DNA from: Pararhizobium gei
GTDB lineage: Bacteria; Pseudomonadota; Alphaproteobacteria; Rhizobiales; Rhizobiaceae
DNA length: 64,000 bases
NCBI RefSeq assembly: GCF_029223885.1
Contig: NZ_CP119409.1
Span: 2,816,001 to 2,880,000, forward strand
Direction of reading: 5' to 3'
Shown: in pieces, positions 53,257 to 61,484 of the stretch
How the letters are laid out: every line of letters starts with the position of its first letter
Position numbering within the stretch: position 1 is the first letter of the stretch
The notes under the pieces: generated by a model
Database searches by the model: none
What the model saw: only the letters and a program-made list of their open reading frames with translations
Told to the model about the DNA's origin: nothing
Made by a program: the position numbers and the translations under genes

Positions 53257-55253
53257 TTTTTGGCCTCCAGAAGTTTTTCAAAGTTTGCTTCAATTTCCCG
53301 AGCTTCACGGCTTTCCTTCAGATCAGCCTCGATCTGGCGATTGAGACGGTTTGCTGGGCTTTCAGCCATACCGGCCGCGATTTCTCTTGCTTCCGGCGAG
53401 GCAGTAACCGTGCCGCCGACCGGCATAAGCGGATCGGCGGGAAGCATTGCGGCGTGGCGGAAATTGTCCGCCACCGGATCGACAGAAAGGGATTTCGCCA
53501 TAAGATGGAGCGAAGCTCGATGCGCTTTCGCTCTGGCCTCGCTCTCGACAGCGCCAGCCGGGTCAAGCGGGTGGAAGGCATGATCACGTTCGGCAAAGCC
53601 GAGCAGACGGCCATCTTCGCCCTTAAATGGGATGCGGTTCCATGTCGAATACTTCGGGATAAGGGCGGTGACGCGCTCGCCCTGGTAGGATTGCAGCTCG
53701 CGGCATGTCCACTGGCCCTTGTGGGAAATGCTCCCCTGCGTCACCTTCTTGACCTGTTCTTCGCTAAACGTAACCGCCCACGCGTCCGCATCGACAGCCG
53801 TTGCGGTCCAGCCCGCATCAATGGCACGCTGGTAGACTTCCATCGGCGCGCCTTTGAGGCTTCCGCCGTCGCGGGTCTGTGATCGGTAGTGATAGAGTTT
53901 CAGAGCAGCTGCGATAGCGTCCTTGAAATCGTCAAAGGTGCCGGGAAACGGGTCCGGCAGTTTCCCAAGGTTGGCGGTCGGTTTCTTCGTCCTGTCGCCG
54001 CCGATCCAGCCCGGCAAGGTCTGGAAATGATGGGTTTCCAAGTTACCGAACACGCCTTCAATGGTTTTTGCGGGGGCGTTGTACGCCTTCGCCCTGATAA
54101 GGCCGCTCTTGCGGTCAAGACGGTCGATGCGCGGCTTTTGGCCGTCCTCGCGAACGAGCTTCATGGCATCGCCAATAAAGTCCGCCCAATTGTATTCACT
54201 ACCGTTGTCGAGATAGAGATGCTTTGGCCCGCCCCAAGCTGTGCACATGCGAATGAAGCTTTCGATGACGTGTTCGTTACGGATGCCCTGCCGATCCGGC
54301 AGCATGTAAATGTCCATCCATATGCGGTTCGTCGCCATATCGAGCCACGCGACCGCCTTGGGATAGGCTTGGAAGCCCGGAACCCGCGTTAGAAGGAAGT
54401 CGAGGTGATGAACGTCGCCAAAGACGATTTCCATGGGATCGAGCAGGCCCGCAGCGCGACGGATACGCGGGCGCTTGTCTTCGTGGGCTTTGCGATCTTT
54501 CTTGAAAGTGCCAGCTTTTCGGAAAGAGGATTCGGCGCGGACGAACGGTTCGGGCACGCGGCAGAGTTCGGCCGTCGCGTTAAAACCAGCGTCTTGCGTC
54601 CATCTCAGGAGGTCGCGGGAAGCCTTGGCAATGATGTTGCTGCGGCTTTCCAAATTCTTATGCAGGGCGCGCACATAGTCGCGCAAATCAATGGCAATGC
54701 GGAGTTTAACGTCTTCGGGAAGCCGGACACCGCGATCCCAACGGGCGCTGACACGAACGAGTTTCTGGCCCTTTCGCTTGTCCACCTTGCGCGCCAGCGC
54801 GGCGACACCACCCGTCTCATGTGCCTTGAGCCAGTTGTAAAAGGTCTTCTCGGTGATTGTGATGAACTGACCATCTGGCGACAGGTGTTCACGCGAAACG
54901 ATCTCGCGGACGATCTTGCCACGACCGGTGGATTTGTGTGGCAGGTCAATGACCGGCCGGATGACGGAGTAACGAAATTCCCGAAGCCGAGTGGCCTTCT
55001 CGCTTGTGGCCCGGTCATTTTCTAACGGGGCGTAGGTCTCGTGATAGCGATCTTGTAAGGCTTGAGGGAGGCTGGAAAGTGCGACTTCGTATTGAAGGCC
55101 GGATTTTCCGCCGACGCCGGGGATTTCGCGGACTTGTAGTGCATAACCATTCCACGGTTTACCGTTTACAGATCGATTTAGCGCCTTAACGGCGTTCCGA
55201 TCGGCTATCCCGGCAAGCTCGGCGAATTGATTGGTAGAAAGCCAATTGCTCAT
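53244..55253 (-). CDS. MuA-like transposase
   Basis: A 669-residue DDE transposase. N-terminal STNQFAELAGIADRNAVKALN resembles the MuA DNA-binding (Ibeta-gamma) helix-turn-helix, then KTFYNWLKAHETGGVAALARK. The catalytic core has Asp in GDVHHLDFLL (about 278), Asp in YLDNGSEYNW (about 348) and Glu in IEGVFGNLETHH (about 400), in the expected spacing. The C-terminal part ends in a charged coiled coil that in Mu contacts MuB. It is probably active by sequence alone; all three residues are intact. Confidence 0.93.
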   Translation of the reverse strand: MSNWLSTNQFAELAGIADRNAVKALNRSVNGKPWNGYALQVREIPGVGGKSGLQYEVALSSLPQALQDRYHETYAPLENDRATSEKATRLREFRYSVIRPVIDLPHKSTGRGKIVREIVSREHLSPDGQFITITEKTFYNWLKAHETGGVAALARKVDKRKGQKLVRVSARWDRGVRLPEDVKLRIAIDLRDYVRALHKNLESRSNIIAKASRDLLRWTQDAGFNATAELCRVPEPFVRAESSFRKAGTFKKDRKAHEDKRPRIRRAAGLLDPMEIVFGDVHHLDFLLTRVPGFQAYPKAVAWLDMATNRIWMDIYMLPDRQGIRNEHVIESFIRMCTAWGGPKHLYLDNGSEYNWADFIGDAMKLVREDGQKPRIDRLDRKSGLIRAKAYNAPAKTIEGVFGNLETHHFQTLPGWIGGDRTKKPTANLGKLPDPFPGTFDDFKDAIAAALKLYHYRSQTRDGGSLKGAPMEVYQRAIDAGWTATAVDADAWAVTFSEEQVKKVTQGSISHKGQWTCRELQSYQGERVTALIPKYSTWNRIPFKGEDGRLLGFAERDHAFHPLDPAGAVESEARAKAHRASLHLMAKSLSVDPVADNFRHAAMLPADPLMPVGGTVTASPEAREIAAGMAESPANRLNRQIEADLKESREAREIEANFEKLLEAKKWAS

Positions 55254-55255
55254 TG

Positions 55256-55456
55256 TTACTGAGCAATGTTTGAGGTGAATTCTAAGGCCTGCACTACTAA
55301 ACGCTGTGCAGCCGGCCCCTTCCTCTTTCCTGACAATGCCAGCTCAGCCCACTGGCGTGATACGCCTTGGTCTTTGCACCATTTATTCAACGTCATGCCG
55401 TTCATCACGAGGATGCCGCGTATTTGTCGGTATAGTTCTTTGCTGCCATGTTGCAT
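55256..55456 (-). CDS. Ner-position small DNA-binding protein, 66 aa
   Basis: The product begins MQHGSKELYRQIRGILVMNGM and includes a helix-turn-helix-like stretch TLNKWCKDQGVSRQWAELALSG. Its position (first early gene, divergent from the repressor, two bases before MuA) is that of Mu ner, which represses the early promoter. The ATG at 55456 lies inside a GCATTTTG octamer that recurs in the control region. The longer open frame upstream is rejected because it would run into the repressor gene. Confidence 0.7.
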   Translation of the reverse strand: MQHGSKELYRQIRGILVMNGMTLNKWCKDQGVSRQWAELALSGKRKGPAAQRLVVQALEFTSNIAQ

Positions 55457-55539
55457 TTTGCTGACTGCCTGTGCGATTTTGTTGCAAGAGCAATCTAAGT
55501 TGCAAAATGCGACTTGTAAATAGGAATGTCTCAAAATGC
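55453..55539. promoter_or_regulatory. Repeated GCATTTTG octamers between the divergent repressor and early genes
   Basis: The octamer GCATTTTG occurs at 55453-55460, and inverted (CAAAATGC) at 55503-55510 and 55532-55539, with a variant GCGATTTTG at 55473-55481. The first and last copies contain the start codons of the Ner-position gene and of the repressor, respectively, so both genes start in the same motif. This is the layout of a shared operator for repressor and Ner-like protein. Confidence 0.7.
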
Positions 55540-56075
55540 GCACTTTTGACGCTGCTTTGACAATTGAACGCGCGAAAAAGCTACAGGGGTTCAAGCACGA
55601 TCAAGAGCTTGCCGAGTTTTTGGAGGTATCTCGAACCAGCCTCGCGTCCTGGAAGAGGCGTAATTCGATACCTGCTCGACACCTACTGAGGATGGTGTGG
55701 GGGAGCGACAGGACCGTAGATTGGGTAGTCAACGGCGAGGAAAAACAGACTGTCGATGAGTATGGGTTCGCGAAAGGTGCGCCCCACGTCGATCCCTATA
55801 TCCTATGGCTAGCCTTATTTATGTATCGGATTGAATTGGAGTTCGGGAACGACCGCGACAAGCAGTTGGCGGACATGCTTGATGATCAAACGCTCTCTTA
55901 CGTTCACATTTATCTTGGCGATTTCATTACCAAGCTGACCGCGTCCAAAGAGAAGTGGCAGAAGTCAGACCTCGTTAAAGACAAAGATGTCTATCGGGCC
56001 GTCGCTACCGAGTTTGGCTTGGGCACGTTCGAGTTCCCACCTGTACCTTGGTGGGAGGATGAAAAAATCATTTGA
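55536..56075 (+). CDS. CI-like repressor of the Mu-like element
   Basis: A 179-residue protein with an N-terminal CI-type HTH (ERAKKLQGFKHDQELAEFLEVSRTSLASWKRRN, about residues 12-45) and DRTVDWVVNGEE closing the domain. The C-terminal ~110 residues are acidic and helical, without an S24 protease motif, so cleavage by RecA is not expected. It is divergent from the transposition operon, as Mu c is, and its first codons lie in the operator octamer. Confidence 0.85.
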   Translation: MRTFDAALTIERAKKLQGFKHDQELAEFLEVSRTSLASWKRRNSIPARHLLRMVWGSDRTVDWVVNGEEKQTVDEYGFAKGAPHVDPYILWLALFMYRIELEFGNDRDKQLADMLDDQTLSYVHIYLGDFITKLTASKEKWQKSDLVKDKDVYRAVATEFGLGTFEFPPVPWWEDEKII

Positions 56076-56541
56076 ATGATGCCCGCTGAAGTCCATCGTA
56101 TGGGTCCTCAATAGGGTCCTCATTATCTCAAAATCACGTCCAAATCGCGATTTCAGGACATACTTAAGCAATTGATTTAATTTGCAAATCTCGTTAAGGC
56201 ATCGAAAATTTACAGTGCTTTTTGCCCCGAGCTAAAAAATAATCCATGAATTTATAATGAAATCAGTCGGTTAGTTGTTTTCTTCTGTAAAATTTCACCA
56301 CCCTGAAATTCCTGTGTTCTGAAAAATGTCGATGCGCGCCGCACAACCATATTCATGACAGCGCTCCAACATGAACAAAACAAGATCATTTAGGGTGTAA
56401 ATCATGAAAAATGCAACAGGGATCATTGTCTCCGGCAATATTTTTTTATTTTCTCCACAAATGCCCAAGGCTACATTTGCCTTTCGCCGACAAATCAAGC
56501 TGATAGCAAAACATTGAGATTGCCGCATCGGAGATGGTGTC
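56076..56541. other. AT-rich left flank of the Mu-like element up to the host hydrolase gene
   Basis: About 465 bases, clearly AT-rich. It contains a tandem 12-base repeat GGGTCCTCAATA/GGGTCCTCATTA at 56102-56125 and the palindrome AAATCGCGATTT at 56142-56153, which may be transposase or repressor sites near the element end. The element/host junction must lie somewhere here; I could not place it. No credible ORF. Confidence 0.45.
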
Positions 56542-57495
56542 TTGTTTGAAAAGGTCGAAAGGCTGCGAAGCCCGAGCGGAGCGGTTCTCGCCTGGCGCTG
56601 CCAGCCGGCGTCGGCACCGGAAAAGGCTGTTCTTCTGATCAGCCATGGCCTGTCCGAACACGCCGGCCGCTATCAGCCTTTCGCTAGCTTTATGGCGGCG
56701 CGTGGCTGTCATGTTTACGCCCACGACCACCGCGGCCATGGCGAGACCGTGGCCAACGATGCACCGCTCGGACAATTTGCACGCAAGGACGGCGTCGCGG
56801 CGGTTCTTGTCGATCTCAAGGCGGTGCGCGACATGGCTACGGCACGCCACCCGGGCCTGCCGATCGTTTTGTTCGGCCACTCCATGGGCGGACTGATCGC
56901 GATGAATGCAGGCGAGGAGCACCCGGAGCTCTATGATGGGCTGGCAATCTGGAACGCAAACTTCAATCCCGGCCTTGCAGGCCGCGCGGCGCAGGGCATT
57001 CTAGCCGTTGAGAAAATGCTGAAGGGCTCTGACGTCCCGAGCGGCTTTTTGCCGCGACTGACATTCGGTGCCTGGGCAAACGCGGTCGAAAACCCGGCAA
57101 CGCCGTTCGACTGGCTGTCGCATGATCCGGCGGAAGTGCAAAAATATGTGGATGACCCCCTCTGCGGTTTTGAGGTCAGCATTTCGCTCTGGATCGATCT
57201 GTTTGACCTGGCATTCAGGGCGCCCCGACTGGACCGTCTGCGGCGGCTGCCGCGGTCCCTGCCGATCCATCTTGTTGGCGGCGGCGAGGATCCGGCCACA
57301 AACGGGGGCCGGGAAATCCTGTGGCTGGAAAAGCGGATGGGTATTGCCGGCTTGAAACGCATAGACGCCGTCATTTATCCGCAGATGCGCCACGAGACCT
57401 TGAACGAAGTGGAACGCGACACCGCCATGCAGGGTTTTGCCGACTGGTGCCTCGCGGTGGTAAAGACGGAGGACCGATTCGAAAGCAGACCATGA
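56542..57495 (+). CDS. Alpha/beta hydrolase (lysophospholipase / monoglyceride lipase type)
   Basis: A 317-residue hydrolase of the Hydrolase_4 group. Motifs are ISHGLSEHAGRY, HDHRGHGET, the nucleophile elbow GHSMGGL (Ser about 114), the acid Asp after LVGGGEDP, and the His in QMRHETLNE. The start is a TTG at 56542 with GGAG eight bases upstream; no ATG is available nearer. It overlaps the next transporter gene by four bases. Substrates are probably lysophospholipids or monoacylglycerols. Confidence 0.88.
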   Translation: MFEKVERLRSPSGAVLAWRCQPASAPEKAVLLISHGLSEHAGRYQPFASFMAARGCHVYAHDHRGHGETVANDAPLGQFARKDGVAAVLVDLKAVRDMATARHPGLPIVLFGHSMGGLIAMNAGEEHPELYDGLAIWNANFNPGLAGRAAQGILAVEKMLKGSDVPSGFLPRLTFGAWANAVENPATPFDWLSHDPAEVQKYVDDPLCGFEVSISLWIDLFDLAFRAPRLDRLRRLPRSLPIHLVGGGEDPATNGGREILWLEKRMGIAGLKRIDAVIYPQMRHETLNEVERDTAMQGFADWCLAVVKTEDRFESRP

Positions 57496-58439
57496 GCCGC
57501 ATCACCGAAGCATTGAAAAGCAGCAACCCGGTCTCCATTGGGCTTGGGCTGATGGTGATCTCCGTACTGATATCGCCGTTGATCGACATTTTTGCCAAGC
57601 TGGCAATCACGACCGTGCCTTCGGCGGAAATCACGGCCGTTCGTTTTCTGCTTCAGGTGGTCTTCATACTGCCGGTGGTCATCGTTCGAGGCACGCTCTT
57701 CGATCTCACCTGGAAGAAAACCGCTCTGCACATGCTGCGCGGCGGACTGCTAGTTGTCACCATGCTGTCCTTCATCACGACACTGAAGAAGATGGAGGTT
57801 GCCGATGCCATCGCAATCTTCTTTGTCGAACCGATTATCCTGACGATTCTCGGCAGCATTTTCCTGAAGGAAACGATCGGCTGGCGGCGATACACCGCCT
57901 GCGCTGCTGGATTTTTCGGCTCGCTGCTGGTCATCCAGCCAAGCATGCAGGAAGTCGGCCTCATAGCCCTGCTGCCCGTCGTTTCCGCTGTCGGGCTGGC
58001 TGTCTTCCTGCTGGTGACGCGGCTGGTTTCCCAGAGCGAGGATCCTTGGTCGATGCAATTCCACGCCGGTATCTGGGGCGGCATTTTTTGTCTTGGCCTG
58101 CTCCTTGCCGGAGACGGTACGGGCTCTGAGATTTTCGACCCGGTCATCCCTGACAGGGCGGCCTTGTTTTATCTGCTCGGTGTCGGGGTCACCGCCACGA
58201 TTTCCGGCGTGCTCGGGGTCTATGCCTACCGTGCCGCCCCCGCTTCGGTGCTCGCTCCGTTGCAGTATCTCGAAATCGTCTCAGCAACAGTGTTCGGCTG
58301 GCTGGTCTTCGATCATTTGCCAGATGCCCTGAAATGGCTCGGAATTGCCATCATCATCGCATCCGGGCTCTACATCATCTGGCGCGAACGCAAGGTCAAC
58401 AAGCAGGCAAGCCTCGCCCCGGTATCGCCGGTCATCTGA
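57492..58439 (+). CDS. EamA/DMT-superfamily transporter
   Basis: A 315-residue ten-helix carrier. The N-terminal GLMVISVLISPLIDIFAKLAIT with ISPxxDxxxK, LHMLRGGLLVVTMLSFI, KKMEVADAIAIFFVEPIILTI (EamA repeat 1) and GVTATISGVLGVYAYRAAPASVLAPLQYLE (repeat 2) are typical. Coupled to the lipase-like hydrolase by a four-base overlap, it may move a product or be unrelated in function. Length and helices are complete. Confidence 0.9.
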   Translation: MSRITEALKSSNPVSIGLGLMVISVLISPLIDIFAKLAITTVPSAEITAVRFLLQVVFILPVVIVRGTLFDLTWKKTALHMLRGGLLVVTMLSFITTLKKMEVADAIAIFFVEPIILTILGSIFLKETIGWRRYTACAAGFFGSLLVIQPSMQEVGLIALLPVVSAVGLAVFLLVTRLVSQSEDPWSMQFHAGIWGGIFCLGLLLAGDGTGSEIFDPVIPDRAALFYLLGVGVTATISGVLGVYAYRAAPASVLAPLQYLEIVSATVFGWLVFDHLPDALKWLGIAIIIASGLYIIWRERKVNKQASLAPVSPVI

Positions 58440-58469
58440 ACGGCACTCACATTTTGCAAACTGCTCGAT

Positions 58470-58808
58470 TCAGCCGCGAATATGCTGCGTCTGCTGGTAG
58501 ACATTGGTCGAGCGGGCGCCTGAGCGGCAATAGCCGAGGACCGGTCGTTCGAATGTATCGAGTGCATCGACCATGTCGCGCACCGCATCGGCGGTGACGC
58601 CCATCGGGCCGACCGGGATATGCCTCGTCTCCAGTCCGAGTTCGCCAGCGCGGGCGGCGATGGTCTCGAAGGTCGGCTGATCGGGCTGCTCGAAATCCGG
58701 CCTGTGGCAGACGATGGACTTGAAGCCCAGGGCCTTGATCGCATCGAGGTCTTCGACGGAAATCTGCCCTGTGACAGAATATTCATCATTGATCTGGCGA
58801 ATGTCCAT
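58470..58808 (-). CDS. TIGR01244-family phosphatase-like protein (Blh/SqrP type)
   Basis: A 112-residue cytoplasmic domain of the DSP-PTPase-like family found in Blh proteins: DIRQINDEYSVTGQISVEDL, KSIVCHRPDFEQPDQP, IPVGPMGVTADAV and the catalytic loop YCRSGARST (C about residue 93). AGGAGGG lies before the ATG, so longer upstream frames are rejected. In rhizobia such domains are linked to sulfide and biofilm regulation; here it stands alone and convergent with the transporter. Confidence 0.85.
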   Translation of the reverse strand: MDIRQINDEYSVTGQISVEDLDAIKALGFKSIVCHRPDFEQPDQPTFETIAARAGELGLETRHIPVGPMGVTADAVRDMVDALDTFERPVLGYCRSGARSTNVYQQTQHIRG

Positions 58809-58876
58809 GCGAAAACCCTCCTGTAAAACTATCGTCCATCTAAGACCGTCGGCGACACGCGTCAATTGCAAAGCGC

Positions 58877-59725
58877 TCAGCGGATCTCGAAGGACATCGC
58901 ATAGCCCACCGCCTGACCGGGGGCGAGCATCGGCAATTCGCCGCGGGCGCCCAGTTCCTGTCGCTTGGCGATCCTGTGGGATACGGGCTCGATGCTTACG
59001 ACATCGGCCGAACCGCGCTGGCACCGCCACATCTGTAAAAACGGCAGCGTCGCCGTTGCAAAGCGCACGACGAGCGAGCGCCCCGCCAGTGCATCGAAGG
59101 GGCCGATTTCGACCTTGGCCCAGCCGTCCTCGGCGTCAGCCCCAGCAGGCAGGCAGAAGTGAGCGCTTTCTCCTTTGCCAAAACGCCAGTGCCGCCTTTC
59201 ATCGCCAAAGGCGCTGGCCGCGATCCGAGTGTCTGGCGTAAACAATCGCCCCGCAATGTTCATATGATACATCAGCATGGGCGCAAAGGGCTCGGTACCG
59301 GTGTTGACGACCCGGTCAACCAGCGACGCGCCCGCCCTCGTCAGCGTCCAGCGCCGGGACAGGCGCGCCCTTCCGCCTGTTGCAAGATTGACCTCGATAT
59401 CGGCGGAACACGCGCGCCCATCCTCGCTTTGTTTCGCCAAGGCCGCAGGGGTGCCGCAAAGGGAGCCGTGCAATGGAAAAAACGATGCCGCTTCCACATC
59501 CACCGGCTCGGGATGGCGGATGTGATCCGGCCCGCAGGTAAAGAAGAATCCGCAAAGGGCATGGTCTATGCGCGGGTCGCCATCGGAGGGAATGGCCGCT
59601 CCCGGCGAGAGGTCCAAGCCATCCACAAAGAGTACACCAATGTCGAGCGCCGATTCGGTATCAAGCAACATGTGAAATTGGTGATCATCGTCCGACATCC
59701 TGATCGGCATTCGCTTGCCTTCCAT
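58877..59725 (-). CDS. DUF4432 / aldose-epimerase-like protein
   Basis: A 282-residue protein with the mutarotase-like beta fold: residues near HALCGFFFTCGPDHIRHP and FFPLHGSLCGTPA, then LMYHMNIAGRLF and EPVSHRIAKRQELG, the conserved His/Glu positions of this group. Members bind or epimerise sugars; the reaction here is not known. Two starts are possible: the ATG at 59725 and another five codons later (59710), which has GGAAGG six bases upstream and is the better site. Confidence 0.8.
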   Translation of the reverse strand: MEGKRMPIRMSDDDHQFHMLLDTESALDIGVLFVDGLDLSPGAAIPSDGDPRIDHALCGFFFTCGPDHIRHPEPVDVEAASFFPLHGSLCGTPAALAKQSEDGRACSADIEVNLATGGRARLSRRWTLTRAGASLVDRVVNTGTEPFAPMLMYHMNIAGRLFTPDTRIAASAFGDERRHWRFGKGESAHFCLPAGADAEDGWAKVEIGPFDALAGRSLVVRFATATLPFLQMWRCQRGSADVVSIEPVSHRIAKRQELGARGELPMLAPGQAVGYAMSFEIR

Positions 59726-59901
59726 TTCATGTAAGTCCCGGCCGAGCCTGAAAACCGGCGTTTGCCAAGCCTTCGCCCTACCAGTTCCCGACGATGAAAA
59801 CGGGAATTTAGGGAACCGTTCATAATGAATTCAGTTTTAGCATATTAGGATCGCAATTGATTTGTACGCCGCGAGTCCAACTGCAAAATAACAGGTTTAA
59901 C

Positions 59902-61284
59902 GTGACGCTCGTTTCCAGAACCGGGTTTTCCCTTCTCGCCGCCGTCAGCGGACTTGCAATGGCTTGCGCCGCACAGGCCCAGGATGGTTTCGGCCGCTTG
60001 CCGGCTGACGCCGTGCTCGTGACGCCCCGGGGAGAGGTCCTTGATTACATCCCGGAATCCGGCGAGGTGCAGATGACGCGCGACAGCCGCGGCCGGACCG
60101 TTCTTGTGGACGCGTGGGGCAATGTCGTGGCAACCGTGATGAAGCAGGGTGGACGACCCGACGACACCCGCCGTCCCGATCCCTATGGCAACCAGCAATT
60201 CGGCTTTTCCGATCAGGGCTATCCGGACCAGGGCGCCGCCGGCGATGGTTTTTCGGATGGCGGCGATGTAACGGGGTCCGTTGAGGATTTTCGCTCCATC
60301 ACGCCGGAAGGCGTCGAACGTCAGCCGCTTCAGGACGACCTGACCGTCCCACCGGATGAAAACGACATGGCGGCCCTTCCGCCCGAAGAGAGTTCGCCCG
60401 AGCGCCAGACGCTGCCATCGGCTGCCAAGATTACGAGCAAATCCAGCGCCGAAATCACAGCGCTTCAGGTGTTTCTCGACCGCGAGGGATTTTCGCCTGG
60501 CGTGATCGACGGCAAGAATGGTTCGAACGTCGCCAAGGCCATAGAAGCCTGGCAGCAGGCGACAGGCGAGACTCTGGACCCCAACAATACCGACGACCTC
60601 ATGGAGCGGCTTCGTTTATCCGGCGGCCTGCCGATTACGACCTATACGATCACCGCCGCCGACGCCGCCGGCCCGTATGTCGCATCGATTCCCGAGGATT
60701 ATGCGCACAAGGCGCAATTGCCGCATCTCTCCTTCACATCGACGACGGAGATGCTCGGCGAAAAATTCCATATGGACGAAAACTATCTCAAGGAACTCAA
60801 TCCCGGCGCCGATTTCACGGTGCCCGGCACGACCATCAAAGTCATCATCCCCGGCGAGCCCAAGACCGGCAAGGTTGCCCGCATCGTCGCCGACAAGCAG
60901 CGCAAGCAGGTTTTCGCCTATGACGATGCTGGCGGGTTGCTTGCCGCCTACCCGGCCAGCATTGGTTCGTCCGACACCCCTTCCCCCTCCGGAACGGTGC
61001 AGGTCGATCGCATCGCGCTCAATCCCGGTTATACCTATAATCCGAAGATCAATTTCAAACAGGGTGAGAACGACAAGGTCCTGACCCTTCAACCCGGGCC
61101 GAACGGCCCGGTCGGGACCGTGTGGATTGCCTTGTCGAAACCGACATACGGAATCCACGGCACACCCGAGCCCTCCAAGATCGGCAAGACGCAGAGCCAT
61201 GGCTGCGTACGCCTGACGAATTGGGATGCGACGGAACTGGCAAAAATGGTCAGCGTCGGCACCACCGTCGAATTTTTGGATTGA
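59902..61284 (+). CDS. L,D-transpeptidase (YkuD/ErfK type)
   Basis: A 460-residue periplasmic enzyme that makes 3-3 crosslinks or attaches proteins to peptidoglycan. With a GTG start at 59902 (AGG upstream) the signal peptide ends VACAAQA at about residue 26. Then come a Pro/Asp-rich linker, a PG-binding-like domain (LQVFLDREGFSPGVIDGKNG), a LysM-like segment and the C-terminal YkuD domain with HGTPEPSKIG and SHGCVRLTN (catalytic Cys about 434). A TTG 15 codons earlier (59857) is an alternative start. Rhizobiales elongate mainly at the pole and use many such enzymes. Confidence 0.92.
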   Translation: MTLVSRTGFSLLAAVSGLAMACAAQAQDGFGRLPADAVLVTPRGEVLDYIPESGEVQMTRDSRGRTVLVDAWGNVVATVMKQGGRPDDTRRPDPYGNQQFGFSDQGYPDQGAAGDGFSDGGDVTGSVEDFRSITPEGVERQPLQDDLTVPPDENDMAALPPEESSPERQTLPSAAKITSKSSAEITALQVFLDREGFSPGVIDGKNGSNVAKAIEAWQQATGETLDPNNTDDLMERLRLSGGLPITTYTITAADAAGPYVASIPEDYAHKAQLPHLSFTSTTEMLGEKFHMDENYLKELNPGADFTVPGTTIKVIIPGEPKTGKVARIVADKQRKQVFAYDDAGGLLAAYPASIGSSDTPSPSGTVQVDRIALNPGYTYNPKINFKQGENDKVLTLQPGPNGPVGTVWIALSKPTYGIHGTPEPSKIGKTQSHGCVRLTNWDATELAKMVSVGTTVEFLD

Positions 61285-61484
61285 ACGGCCCGCCTTAATC
61301 GCGCACGCAACGAAGATGGAGTCCGAAAACGGAAGATGAGGGGCGGTTGAGGCGCTCGCTGACCTGCTTGGCGGCGTTGCGGTGCGCTTCATGACGTCAT
61401 CATATTTTGTCATGAAAAAACATTGCAGTGATGGTCTATCTGTCGGAAAACGCTGAAGAGCACCCGCCGACGAGGAATGCCATC

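Larger units (their letters stand above)
47661..56075. mobile_element. Compact Mu-like transposable prophage or remnant (about 8.4 kb)
   Basis: Ten minus-strand genes and one divergent repressor between host genes (RNase T2 and a hydrolase). In transcription order: CI-like repressor (divergent), Ner-position gene, MuA transposase, MuB ATPase, 87-aa gene, GemA/gp16, terminator, Mor-position regulator, major capsid, protease/scaffold, holin-like 55-aa gene, second CI-like gene. No frameshift or stop was seen in any of them. Terminase, portal, head completion, tail and endolysin genes of a Mu-like phage are missing. I looked for TG..CA ends with 5-bp target duplications in the 47439-47660 and 56076-56541 flanks and found none, so the limits given are the outermost genes. 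Confidence 0.85.

Noticed and set aside
47638..56254. GGGGCA-containing sequences near 47643 and 56224 (inverted) as terminal repeats of the Mu-like element
   Set aside because: They agree over a few bases only with an indel, lie at different distances from any TG/CA end, and no matching 5-bp target duplication exists.
56403..56516. 37-codon plus-strand frame MKNATGIIVSGN...
   Set aside because: Poor ribosome-binding site, no coding character and AT-rich non-coding surroundings.
56295..56528. Minus-strand 77-codon frame in the same AT-rich gap
   Set aside because: No ribosome-binding site and no domain; likely chance in AT-rich DNA.
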